Shown here: positions 41,001-48,404 of the stretch, piece after piece
Layout of the letters: every line of letters starts with the position of its first letter
Position numbering within the stretch: position 1 is the stretch's first letter
Made by a program: the position numbers and the translations under genes
DNA from: Macropodus opercularis
Taxonomy: Eukaryota > Chordata > Actinopteri > Anabantiformes > Osphronemidae
Direction: 5' to 3'
Length of the DNA: 64,000 nucleotides
NCBI GenBank assembly: GCA_030770545.1
Contig: CM061107.1
Coordinates: 8,148,001-8,212,000, forward strand
The notes under the pieces: generated by a model
What the model was told of the DNA's origin: nothing
Databases searched by the model: none
What the model saw: only the letters and a program-made list of their open reading frames with translations

Positions 41001-41585
41001 GGGCTCTGGCTGTGGACGAGGCGTGGGCTCTGGCTGTGGACGAGGCGTGGGCTCTGGCTGTGGACGAGGCGTGGGCTCTGGCTGTGGACGAGGCGTGGGC
41101 TCTGGCTGTGGACGAGGCGTGGGCTCTGGCTGTGGACGAGACGTGGGCTCTGGCTGTGGACGAGACGTGGGCTCTGGCTGTGGACGAGACGTGGGCTCTG
41201 GCTGTGGACGAGACGTGGGCTCTGGCTGTGGACGAGACGTGGGCTCTGGCTGTGGACGAGACGTGGGCTCTGGCTGTGGACGAGACGTGGGCTCTGGCTG
41301 TGGACGAGACGTGGGCTCTGGCTGTGGACGAGACGTGGGCTCTGGCTGTGGACGAGACGTGGGCTCTGGCTGTGGGGTATACCTCTCCCGCACCATAGCC
41401 TGGGTGGCAAGGAGTCCAGGAAATCCCTTATGGTCCTCCACCCAGGGGCAGGCGGAGTAGACCTTAGTGATCCAGTCGAGGATGGAGATGCGGGCTTGGA
41501 TGTCTGGGTTATCGGGGATTGTGCCGAGGAGTCTGTAGATGGACCTAATGAGCCGGTCTGCGGGATCCTTGTCTGGTCGGATCAT
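38082..41585 (-). CDS. Wall-to-wall repeat-rich open reading frame of the retroelement (unknown protein)
   Basis: I do not recognise this protein. The minus-strand frame is open for 1192 codons from 41660 in the 5' LTR, and it stops at 38082-38084, inside the 3' LTR. The Met at 41585, two bases after the 5' LTR end, is the preferred start (1167 residues), because an earlier Met lies within the LTR. Numbering from 41660, residues 26-95 are non-repetitive and could fold, with segments such as DPADRLIRSIYRLLG and ISILDWITKVYSACPWVED. Residues 96-263 are 21 copies of PQPEPT[SP]R, 350-448 are 11-residue repeats (RHPEPASHAVP), 531-670 are 10-residue repeats (PRHADSDHVA), about 671-717 are 13-residue repeats, and 827-1139 are encoded by the 44/40-bp array. 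No zinc knuckle, protease, RT or integrase motif is visible. It may be a diverged or replaced gag-like protein, or a frame left open by stop-free repeats. Confidence 0.45.
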   Translation of the reverse strand: MIRPDKDPADRLIRSIYRLLGTIPDNPDIQARISILDWITKVYSACPWVEDHKGFPGLLATQAMVRERYTPQPEPTSRPQPEPTSRPQPEPTSRPQPEPTSRPQPEPTSRPQPEPTSRPQPEPTSRPQPEPTSRPQPEPTSRPQPEPTSRPQPEPTPRPQPEPTPRPQPEPTPRPQPEPTPRPQPEPTPRPQPEPTPRPQPEPTPRPQPEPTPRPQPEPTPRPQPEPTPRPQPEPTPRPQSAYHPDLPAALRLTSLEPQSSQEEPRAQSVPQRTFPQFLAYWASLRARAHAELATSSHPEPVVHAPRHTAPAAPAPRHTAPAAHAVPRHPEPASHAVPRHPEPASHAVPRHPEPASHAVPRHPEPASHAVPRHPEPASHAVPRHPEPASHAVPRHPEPASHAVPRHPEPSSHAVPRHPEPSSHALFHPAPGQATPCWTAPELAPGPVFPRAVTNPRRRERRRVVDQWRVSWSDACFPRPLQWVKMEDALAMLTADDRGEVPVPPRHADSDHVAPRHADSDHVAPRHADSDHVAPRHADSDHVAPRHADSDHVAPRHADSDHVAPRHADSDHVAPRHADPDHVAPRHADPDHVAPRHADPDHVAPRHADPDHVAPRHADPDHVAPRHADSDHVAPRRSDSDHVAPRHSNHGRRPPRSSCYSNHGRRPPRSSCYSNHRRRPPRSSCYSNHRRRPPRLPHLYCRRRPPRLPRHGTPCRHRPPWLLRRGNHRRRRPPRLSHHNRFLCLKRLTTSFQVLAMCGPREGPLTVLMCGPAEGSAPCPSLVPGVLVLCGLEGSHRFLFPATPGGVRFLVLATPGGVRFLVPGSGDPRRGPLSRSRLWRPQEGPAFSFPALATPGGARLLVPGSGDPRRGPPSRSRLWRPQEGSAFSFPALATPGGVRLLVPGSGDPRRGPPSRSRLWRPQEGSAFSFPALATPGGVRLLVSGSGDPRRGPPSRFRLGRPQEGSAFSFPARATPGGVRLLVSGSGDPRRGSSAFSFPARATPGGARPPSRFRLGRPQEGLVRLLVPGSGDPRRGSSAFSFPARATPGGARPPSRSRLGRPQEGLVRLLVPGSGDPRRGSSAFSFPARATPGGARPPSRSRLGRPQEGLGRPQEGLVRLLAPATQWGKDRVVGSLLLVPLLPPDLVWVRQRWAVWNPALEGGALSRSA
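38099..38112 (-). other. Polypurine tract of the retroelement
   Basis: On the minus strand TTGAGGGGGGGGCTC directly precedes the LTR start TGTCACG. Its place and purine content fit the second-strand primer of LTR elements and set the element's orientation. It also lies within the long reading frame. Confidence 0.7.
38244..39185. repeat. 44-bp / 40-bp minisatellite array
   Basis: Eight 44-bp units (starting 38265 and every 44 bp to 38616) are followed by thirteen 40-bp units (38617-39136), then a 33-bp variant and degenerate ends. The shared core is CCCCTCCTGGGGTCGCC. The 40-bp form lacks four bases (GAGC) of the 44-bp form. Neither length is divisible by three, so the reading frame rotates from unit to unit, yet every frame on the minus strand stays open. 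Confidence 0.95.
39511..39650. repeat. 39-bp minisatellite array
   Basis: About 3.5 copies with the core GGCCGGCG...CATGGTTGCTGTAGCATGAAGACCTGG. Units start at 39511, 39550 and 39589. Degenerate relatives extend upstream to about 39380. Thirteen codons per unit on the minus strand. Confidence 0.9.
39651..40070. repeat. 30-bp minisatellite array, 14 copies
   Basis: Units begin GCGTGGAGCAACGTGGTC every 30 bp. Central units share GGGTCAG or GGAGTCAG variants in blocks, showing array growth by duplication of neighbours. On the minus strand each unit encodes ten residues (PRHADSDHVA type). Confidence 0.96.
40316..40612. repeat. 33-bp minisatellite array, 9 copies
   Basis: Units begin CATGAGAAG every 33 bp. 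The first two carry AGGGTTCAGGGTGGCG and the rest CAGGCTCAGGGTGTCG. Two further related 30-bp units follow to about 40676. The minus strand encodes 11-residue repeats (HPEPASHAVPR type). Confidence 0.95.
40871..41374. repeat. 24-bp minisatellite array, 21 copies
   Basis: Twenty-one exact-length units, in two homogeneous blocks: eleven with GACGAGGCGTGG then ten with GACGAGACGTGG. On the minus strand they encode PQPEPTPR and PQPEPTSR. The sharp block boundary points to recent array expansion. Confidence 0.97.
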
Positions 41586-41587
41586 TC

Positions 41588-42126
41588 TGTCAGGGCTGCT
41601 GGTGCGGGGTGAGGGAGAGCACCAGCAGTGGGAATTGATCAGGCAGAAAACGCGGCTCAACTCAATAGTTTATTATTTAACTCAAAATGACTCCCAGAAA
41701 TCAAAAACACAAAAACTAAATAAAGTTCCTCCTGATGCGGGCGTGAATAACCTGGTGTGGTGAGTCTGTCGTGGTGAACCTGGCGGGGTAATCCTGGCGT
41801 GACGATCTGGCGTGGTGAATCTGGCGAGGTGAATCTGGCGAGGTGAATCTGGCGAGGCGATCTTGGCGTGGAGAATCTGGCGAGGCGATTTCGGCGTGGT
41901 GAACTTGGCGTGGCGATCTCGACGTGGCGATCTAAAACACGGTCCAACAGGGATAATGATCCGACACTGATGTGTCGGAAAACGGAGCTTATGTGCGGTG
42001 TGGGTGTTGAGTAAGGTCCAGGTGAAGCCGATCAGTAATCAGATGAGGTTGGTGAGTGTGGCGAAAGCACGTCCGGCAGAGCCCTCCACAATAAAGGTCC
42101 GATCGGCAGCTATGCCGATCGTGACA
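41588..42126 (-). repeat. 5' LTR of the retroelement (right copy)
   Basis: By eye it is identical to 37560-38098 along all 539 bp (constant offset 4028). The bases just inside it on the minus strand (GAATGATCCGACC...) show no obvious tRNA 3'-end complement, so no conventional primer-binding site was recognised. Confidence 0.92.
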
Positions 42127-42131
42127 GGAAT

Positions 42132-45100
42132 CTTCTGTCAGAGGGACATTAAAGGGATAATGACAGAGAGGAGGCTTTCACAAAGATCCCTGCAGCCACT
42201 AAGAGGGCTTTTTAGTACACACACACACACACACACTGAAGGTCAAATAGAACAGACATCCAGATCTTTAGAGCAAATTACCTTTAAATCTGTGCGTATT
42301 CCGATGGGCAGAAAGGACGTGGAAGCAGTGCAGTGTTCATCAATAACTGCAGCTTGTTCTCACGTCGAAGGGTCGGGCCCTCATTACACATTGGCTCGCC
42401 GTCGGGGAGCCCAGCTGTTGGGTTTGGCTGGCGCTGCCTGTACGGGCTGCATCAAACCAGCTGTGCAAACAAACACACACACAGAAATTGTAGCGGCAGT
42501 TAAGGGGAACGGTGCGATAACAGACGGGTTGGTAGGGTTTCAGGTAGACTTGAAAGCAAACTGAGCCCACAAAAACACACAAGTGCACTCGAGGGAGATA
42601 TGATCCTAGTCGGAGACTGCCAGCAGCGGGGTTGGTGGTGAATCACGTCGGTGAAATGATCCGGATGACATGTAGACAACACATTTTGTCCTGCAGTGTG
42701 ACTCAGGCAGACACAATCACTGTCGTATCACCTTTCGCTGCCTCTTAGATTAGCACATATTTCAACTCCTTAAACAGCGTCGCGTCTGAATTCGTCCTCT
42801 TTGAATTTCCCGCTGCGCTGCTTTATTAGGTCGCTGTGAAGATTTACAAAAGATAGAAAGCTTTGCTGAGGCTTGTCCCAACTTCTTTATCGTCTGGGCA
42901 TTAGCCATCTGCTGGCACATGTGCGGGAGAGCTTGGGGGGAGGTGTAGCATAAGCTGTGTTTGTGTAGTAGGCGCTTAGGCAGACAGGAACTCTAAAATT
43001 AGTCCCGGGCCATTCTAACGCGAACAAGTCTGGCCTTATCTTTACAGGAGATAGCCCGAGCCAAGTGTCTGAGCGATACAGGAGGATTTTTCTTTGTGTT
43101 TCAACCTGTTGCGTCCCCAGACTTGTGCATTTCATTCTGTGGCGAGTTCTCCGTCCACTCAAATAAGGAACACACTGTGCAGGGGGAGTTTGTGGTGATG
43201 GAGGGAAAATGATCTCCAAAGTGCAGGAGTCAAGGGACAGCAGATTGCAGATGTGGATGGACCGTCTCCAGAATGCGCTGGGTCTGTTCAACCAGCGTTT
43301 TCAGAGAACGCACTATTCCTGCTCTTTTATCACACTGCGATCCAAATGACATAACGATCTATTGTTTGTTCTAACCTGTCTCCTTGGGGGAGGAATGGCA
43401 GGAGGATCCCTTTTTACTGCTTCCTAACACCCCTGATTGGTTTAAGAAAGAAGGAGAGTAGGGGCAGTAAAAATAGTTCAGCACCCTCAAGGTCCAGCCG
43501 GCAATCTCCTCTCTGCCTTTGCCCATAAAACTCTTTGAATTCCCTCCTAATATTCTTCTCACCTCTCACCCCCACTCCCCCATCCACCTCCCCCGTCTCT
43601 CTGCTGGACGCTTAAGTTCCAGGACTCTATGTTTACCACTTGTGGTATCCCTCTATTATTTGCACTTACATAACCGTCCATTTCTGCGAGGCCTCTACGT
43701 CTGAATGGCGCTTTAATCGGTGAAATTTCAGATTTAGACATAGTCCCATTCTTTGTGGTTTCGCCACAGGCCAGAATTTGCTCCATATTCTCAGGAGGAC
43801 GCTGCTTATTAATGGTGGGACTGCAACAGGCACCTGGACTGGTGTTGTTTACGTGGACTGAGCCTTTTGTCACTTTCTTTCTCTTTTCACTGAGCCCGTG
43901 CAATAGAAACTACTGACAACTCTCACTTCCTCTGTGTTCATTGCACCAAATATCCAGGGCGTCTGTTTTAGAAGAGTCACTCTCAGGCACGGACTGGACA
44001 CGACCTGGCACCGAGCCAGCGCTCATGTTTAATTGATGTAATGTAATACACTGTTGACCACGAGGAGTCCTCTGCTCCTTTTCCTCTTGCTTTGTGTGGA
44101 AACAAAAATGCCACATTCATTTAATTTTAGCCTCCTGGATACATTCTGATTTTTAATCAAGATGAAGTAACTGTTTCACTTTGGAGCAGGGACATTTTTC
44201 AGGTCTAATCTTGTCCCTCCCTCCCCCTCAGTAATAAGCGATGATCAGCAATCTGTTATCTCTCAGCTTGTTTTATACAGTCTCAGTATTACCTGAGGAT
44301 GAATGCTCTCCCCTTGGAGGAGAACACAGAGCCTGGGAAATTAGCATTTTCTGACAGCCATTACTCATACAGCAGATCCCGTCAAGGAATGTGTGGCTGC
44401 GCTATCAGTGCAGGCGAGGGGTCACCCCTGCCCAGGCCTACACGCTGAGCTCTTATCAGACTGGGTAAACACACTGGGGCCTGCATTAAATAAGTGTCAC
44501 AGTTAGTGGGGGTGGAGCAGGCCAAGCCCCCTGCCAGGTTCCATGCAGATAATCCCATTCAAAAACTGTGTTGGTCAGCTGGGGCCTGTGCCTCAGGTGT
44601 AGGGAAAGTGGGGGAGGACAGTCATTGTTTAGGCAGCGGTGTAGATTACAACACAAGTGATGCAGGCTGTTTAGTCATGGCCACACTAATACAGACGTTG
44701 CACATCTACACCGAGACACCGGACGTGCAGAACATACTCACAGACTCTTTCTCCTGCACTTGACCTTGTCTGGGACGTCTCACTCATCACTGATCAGACA
44801 TATTTGATATTTTCACATGTGGCTGTTTATATTCAGGCGGAATGAGCCAAACCCCCGACTTCTTCCACCATAAAGGAGAAAAGCGATCCAACGCCAAATG
44901 TGCCTCAGGTATATGGTAAATGGTGTGTGTCTGGCTTTAATCTCTACAACCGGGCCTGTACGGACAACTTGAGCAAGCAGCTGTGGTCCAGATCACATTA
45001 CAATCACAGCCCGTGTGTTTCAAACGCTACCTGTCAACACTGTAGCATGAACCCGGTGATGTGTTAGTAGAGGTCTGTGCATCTCTGGCACTGAGACCCC

Positions 45101-45425
45101 ATTTTCCTCTTAGCTGTAAAATGAAATATGAATAAGTTTACAGATTTGCTATGTGTTGCAGGGAATGAGTATAGGTGGAGTAGTATTTTATTTGAGGGAT
45201 GATGCAGCAAAACACCTTGGTGGACTTTCATTCCAGCTGTGAGGAAAGTTAAGCGTCAGTTGCCATGACTGGGTGAGCTTCCTGCTTATGTGCAGGCTGA
45301 GCGGTGGGGCCTTTCCAGGCAGCACTCGAGGAAGCGTAATGGTGTTACACTGTGCGTACAAGGTGGGAAACCTTGAATAATGTGGGATGAGAGCGAGCCA
45401 AAGAGGCGAATCCTAGTCAGCCAGT
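42132..45425 (+). other. Intron of rara between the retroelement and the P2 promoter
   Basis: I recognise no exon or RNA gene. It holds a short (AC)n run at 42216-42236 and ordinary unique sequence. Because it leads into the inferred P2 promoter, distal regulatory elements are possible here, but I cannot point to any with confidence. Confidence 0.65.
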
Positions 45426-45442
45426 GGGTCACCAGGAGGTGA
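45426..45442 (+). promoter_or_regulatory. Upstream DR5-type retinoic acid response element
   Basis: GGGTCA-CCAGG-AGGTGA: two half-sites in direct repeat with a 5-bp spacer. The second matches the relaxed RGKTSA consensus but differs from AGGTCA at one base. It lies 17 bp upstream of an exact DR5 (45460), which makes a chance match less likely. Confidence 0.5.
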
Positions 45443-45459
45443 GGCTGCCTACTCCTCTG

Positions 45460-45476
45460 GGTTCAGGAAAAGTTCA
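45460..45476 (+). promoter_or_regulatory. DR5 retinoic acid response element of the RAR-alpha2 (P2) promoter
   Basis: GGTTCA-GGAAA-AGTTCA, a direct repeat with a 5-bp spacer. It has the same half-site types (GGTTCA/AGTTCA) as the well-known DR5 RAREs of the RAR-beta2 and RAR-alpha2 promoters, which are bound by RAR-RXR and give autoinduction by retinoic acid. It is about 1.2 kb upstream of the A2 start codon and 223 bp upstream of a TATATAA sequence. Binding and induction are inferred from motif and position. Confidence 0.8.
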
Positions 45477-45699
45477 GTCGCATAGCATTAGGCAAATTAG
45501 GGAGAGAGAGGCAGGGAGGAGAAAAATCGGAGGGTAGGGACTGATGAGAGAATGGGGGAAAGGGTCAAATTAGTTCGAAGGAGGAGTGCAAATAAAGAGT
45601 GAGAACTTCCAGGAAACGAGTGAGAGCATTAGAGTGTGCTGCAGCCCTCATTATGCCCATGAACTCGGTGCAGAGATATGAGAGACTCATTACTGAGCT

Positions 45700-45706
45700 T
45701 ATATAA
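45700..45706 (+). promoter_or_regulatory. Probable TATA box of the P2 promoter
   Basis: TATATAA followed by about 980 bases to the A2 start codon. A second AT box, TATTTAAA, lies at 45733-45740. Transcription would start near 45730-45770 if either is used. Known mammalian P2 promoters place the RARE close to the TATA box; here the distance is greater, so the true start could lie elsewhere. Confidence 0.5.
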
Positions 45707-45759
45707 CTGAATCATGGCCTCAGATACATTGCTATTTAAAGCCCCCGCACCTAAATTTG

Positions 45760-46690
45760 AAGCAGGGCAGCCCCCCCTCGCAGTCCCATGCAGGGCCCTT
45801 GTTTAGAAAGAGGGAGATCCATGGTGACGTCCCTGAAGGGGTTAAGCGTAGGAGGAGCGACGCATGAAAAGACACTGGAGGGAGGCGGAAAAAAAAGGAA
45901 AAAGAGCCGAGTGGAGGTGGAGCCAAATCCCTCAGCTGCTGTGCCTTGTCACATTTCTGCAGAACATGATAGCTGCACGATCTGGAGTGGGAACGATTTA
46001 GGCTGCTCTCCTCACACACAAACAAGGCGGTGCTGCGTGGTTCGGGGCGAACCTGGATATCCTGCGTCCGAGGGGAGCCGCCGGTGGCTGGAGCGCACGG
46101 AGGGAGCCCGGCGCGTTCACTGACAGGCGTCCAACCCGCGACGGGCGCAAACGGGACAACCGAGCGTAAGCCGAAGGACAAACCGCGGCCAGACGGAGTT
46201 TCCTCTGTAAAATCGAGCTTCATCGGCGCGGACTTTGGAGAACTGTGATCTGCGTTCCGGGATTTGTATCCGGCTTATATTGTCGTTGTGGATACAGCCT
46301 CAGATGTCGCTCCGCGTTTGAGCGCAGCACCGGACCTTACAATCTGCCCAAGTTCTCTTTCGTTTATTGTTATTCTCGGTGCTGTGCGTCGGACACCATG
46401 CAGACTGTTGTTTCAAATTGTGTTTTCAAATTGAGCGCAGCCGACTAGATTACTCAGACCCCGATTCAACACAGCGCCGCAGGAAGATGCCAAGTGCCCG
46501 AATGTCCCCGCTGCGCTGGGATTCATTACTTTTTCTTCGATTCTAATGCAGTGTCCTCCCCGTCCTCCCCATCCTCCCCTCTCGCTGTCTACCTCTGCTG
46601 TCGGCGAGCTGAAAAACACGAGGCTTGTGTGATTCCGGCAGTAGTTCGTTTTTCTGATAATAATCCCCTGCCGCCGTCCTGCTTCGTATG
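45760..46690 (+). other. Inferred 5' leader of RAR-alpha2 mRNA with multiple upstream ORFs
   Basis: If transcription begins just after the TATA-like boxes, the leader is about 900 nt and contains at least six ATG-started uORFs: 45788-46123 (111 codons), 45864-46001 (45 codons), 46303-46320 (5), 46398-46448 (16), 46486-46545 (19) and 46545-46631 (28). The last two overlap as TAATG. CpG density rises sharply from about 46020. Long leaders with several uORFs are known for the related RAR-beta2 mRNA, where they affect translation. A hidden leader intron cannot be excluded. Confidence 0.55.
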
Positions 46691-47360
46691 ATGTATGAGA
46701 GCGTGGACGTTGTGGGACTGAATCCCAGCCCGAACCCGTTTTTAATGATGGATTACTACAACCAGAACCGAGGATGCTTGATCCCAGAGAAAGGACTTCT
46801 GCCCGGAGCGCCCCATCCTTACAGCACGTCCATCAGGAACCAGCACTGGACCGGCTCCAATCACTGTAGGTGCCTTTCCTGCCTCAACTTCGTTTCGCTA
46901 ATTGGAGAAGTTAAAGCTTCTCCGTCCGTGTGCGTGTTTATTCATAGCCCGTATGAATAATAATGCATAATGTCTTTCTCCCTTCGCTGTTTTAATCGCG
47001 TAAAATAGTCGCCACATGGTTTATTTGAACCTTTCGAGCCCGCGCAAACATGTTCTGCCCATCGCCGGCTCCGTAGCTGCGTAACATAGACGTGACCCAC
47101 TTTCGGCTCCCTCCTCTCTGCCTCCGCGTTCGCCCAGGTTTGGTATTTTGTTCTCGGAAATCTCGGTGCGCGCTGCGGCGCTTTGATCCGGGTCACGTTA
47201 CCCAACGTGTGCGCGTTCCTGAAATATGCGCTGAACGCAACCAGGGTTTTGCGGAGCCGTGCCAGCGTTAATCAGATCAAACTTTCCTGCCGGTGTTATC
47301 CCTCGGTTCTCCTGTTAATCTGGATAGCTGCACCCACAGCACGGCCTCGGCTAGACAGCG
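46020..47360. other. CpG-dense region around the A2 exon
   Basis: CpG dinucleotides are frequent from about 46020 to 46700 and again from about 47035 to 47360, unlike most of the window. This fits an unmethylated promoter and first-exon region. I did not compute observed/expected values. Confidence 0.6.
46691..46865 (+). CDS. rara: Retinoic acid receptor alpha, isoform 2: A2-domain coding exon (partial CDS)
   Basis: This exon encodes the A2 N-terminal activation region of RAR-alpha2: 58 codons plus one base, followed by the donor GTAGGT. The peptide begins MYESVDV, contains NPSPNPFLMMDYYNQNRG and CLIPEKGL, and ends HWTGSNH. This parallels the mammalian A2 domain (MYESVEV...PNPFLVVDFYNQNRACLLPEKGL...WNGSNH). 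RAR-beta2 begins quite differently, so the subtype is clear. A second ATG sits immediately upstream (46688) with an in-frame TAA at 46661. I prefer 46691 because it matches the family start and has A at -3. The phase equals that of the A1 exon at 13251, as needed for mutually exclusive splicing to a common B-region exon. Expected control is by the DR5 elements about 1.2 kb upstream. Confidence 0.95.
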
Positions 47361-48386
47361 CTGTCTGAGACTTCGTTCATTGTATATGGGAGCAAATATC
47401 TATTTATTTATTTAGTAACGTTCTGGAGCGCACAGAAATATGAGTCATGTTAATGTCTGCATTCTGCTGTTATAAATGAAATAGCTACACCCATATTTAG
47501 GCGCATGTGCCAAGAACTGAGGATGACAGGCTTTCTGTCATGTCTAAAAATAGCATGTCAGCGTCTGATGGGGGCTTTAGAATCTCAGTACGGCTTAGTT
47601 TAGATAAGCCTTTTTAGTTGGTGCGTGTATTGGTGTTTGCTGTGTAGTTTCCTTGGGTGGACCAGCCGCCACCAGCCGTGGGACGTTTCAGTTTATTGAT
47701 GCTGTATCTGCTGCAATAACTGGGTTTTATTGCAACAACAAAGTATCTGCAGGACCCGTCCCTTTCTTTAGCTCAAAGAAGATGCACTCCACAAAGCTAC
47801 AGCAGGCCTTTAGAGACAAGACTGATCTGTTGTCTTTCACAGCTGAAGGAGCGTAAAAGGCAGGAATCTCCACAGGCTCTTAAGGGCCAATTTCCTCCTC
47901 GTCTCAAGACTATAGAAAGACGCAACAAAGGGAAATTTAAACAGGATTTTCTGATGTTTGGCAGCTATAATAAAAGCACTTCAAGCGGTTTTACACTCTA
48001 GTCTGTTTTTTCCTTGCTGTTTGTTTTTTCACTGCTTGTTTTTTTTTAACAAGTCGGATAAGATTAGATGTTCCCAGACCAAAAGAGACAGGTCACATGC
48101 ATTTTTCAGCCGGGTATCTAGCGAGCTTGATAGCACGCATCGAGCTGGCCTGCTGAACAGCTCTTGTGGCAGAATTGATTCAAACCATGTGAGCTTGTCT
48201 GAGGGAGACCGTGGGGGTTTGGCCCAGGAAAAGACCTCTGATCCCTTACTCAACTCCACATTGTTTTGCTCCATGGAAGAGTTGCAGGGGGTAGTGTGTG
48301 TGTGTGTGCCCTATTGCTTGAATTTAATAAAAAATTTTGTGCACAACCAGGGAGCAGTTGTAAGGGGGGGTTGTGGATTGAGGGGC

Positions 48387-48404
48387 GGGGGGGGGGGGGG
48401 GGGG
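48387..48404. repeat. G18 homopolymer run
   Basis: Eighteen consecutive G bases, with G4 and G7 blocks just upstream. Prone to slippage, to sequencing error and to quadruplex formation. Confidence 0.9.

Larger units (their letters stand above)
37555..42131 (-). mobile_element. Young LTR retroelement with repeat-filled interior, including its GGAAT target-site duplication
   Basis: Two 539-bp direct repeats (37560-38098 and 41588-42126) read as identical, begin TGTCA and end TGACA, and are flanked outside by the same five bases GGAAT (37555-37559 and 42127-42131). This is the signature of LTR integration with a 5-bp target duplication. A G-rich polypurine tract on the minus strand abuts the left LTR, so the element reads on the minus strand: its 5' LTR is at 41588-42126 and its 3' LTR at 37560-38098. 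The 3.49-kb interior contains five tandem arrays and one long frame. I see no protease, reverse transcriptase, RNase H or integrase, so it must be mobilised in trans. Identical LTRs imply very recent insertion. Superfamily is uncertain: a 5-bp duplication fits Gypsy-like elements among others. Confidence 0.93.

Noticed and set aside
38244..41374. CRISPR-like arrays
   Set aside because: The repeats are head-to-tail without unique spacers, and the organism is a vertebrate.
39377..41612. Long + strand frames through the 30-, 33- and 24-bp arrays
   Set aside because: Shadows of the same repeats, with no non-repetitive protein-like part. The opposite strand has the continuous frame.
45562..45578. 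Possible third DR5 (GGGTCA-AATTA-GTTCGA)
   Set aside because: The second half-site does not fit the RGKTSA consensus. With a 4-bp spacer it reads AGTTCG, also imperfect.
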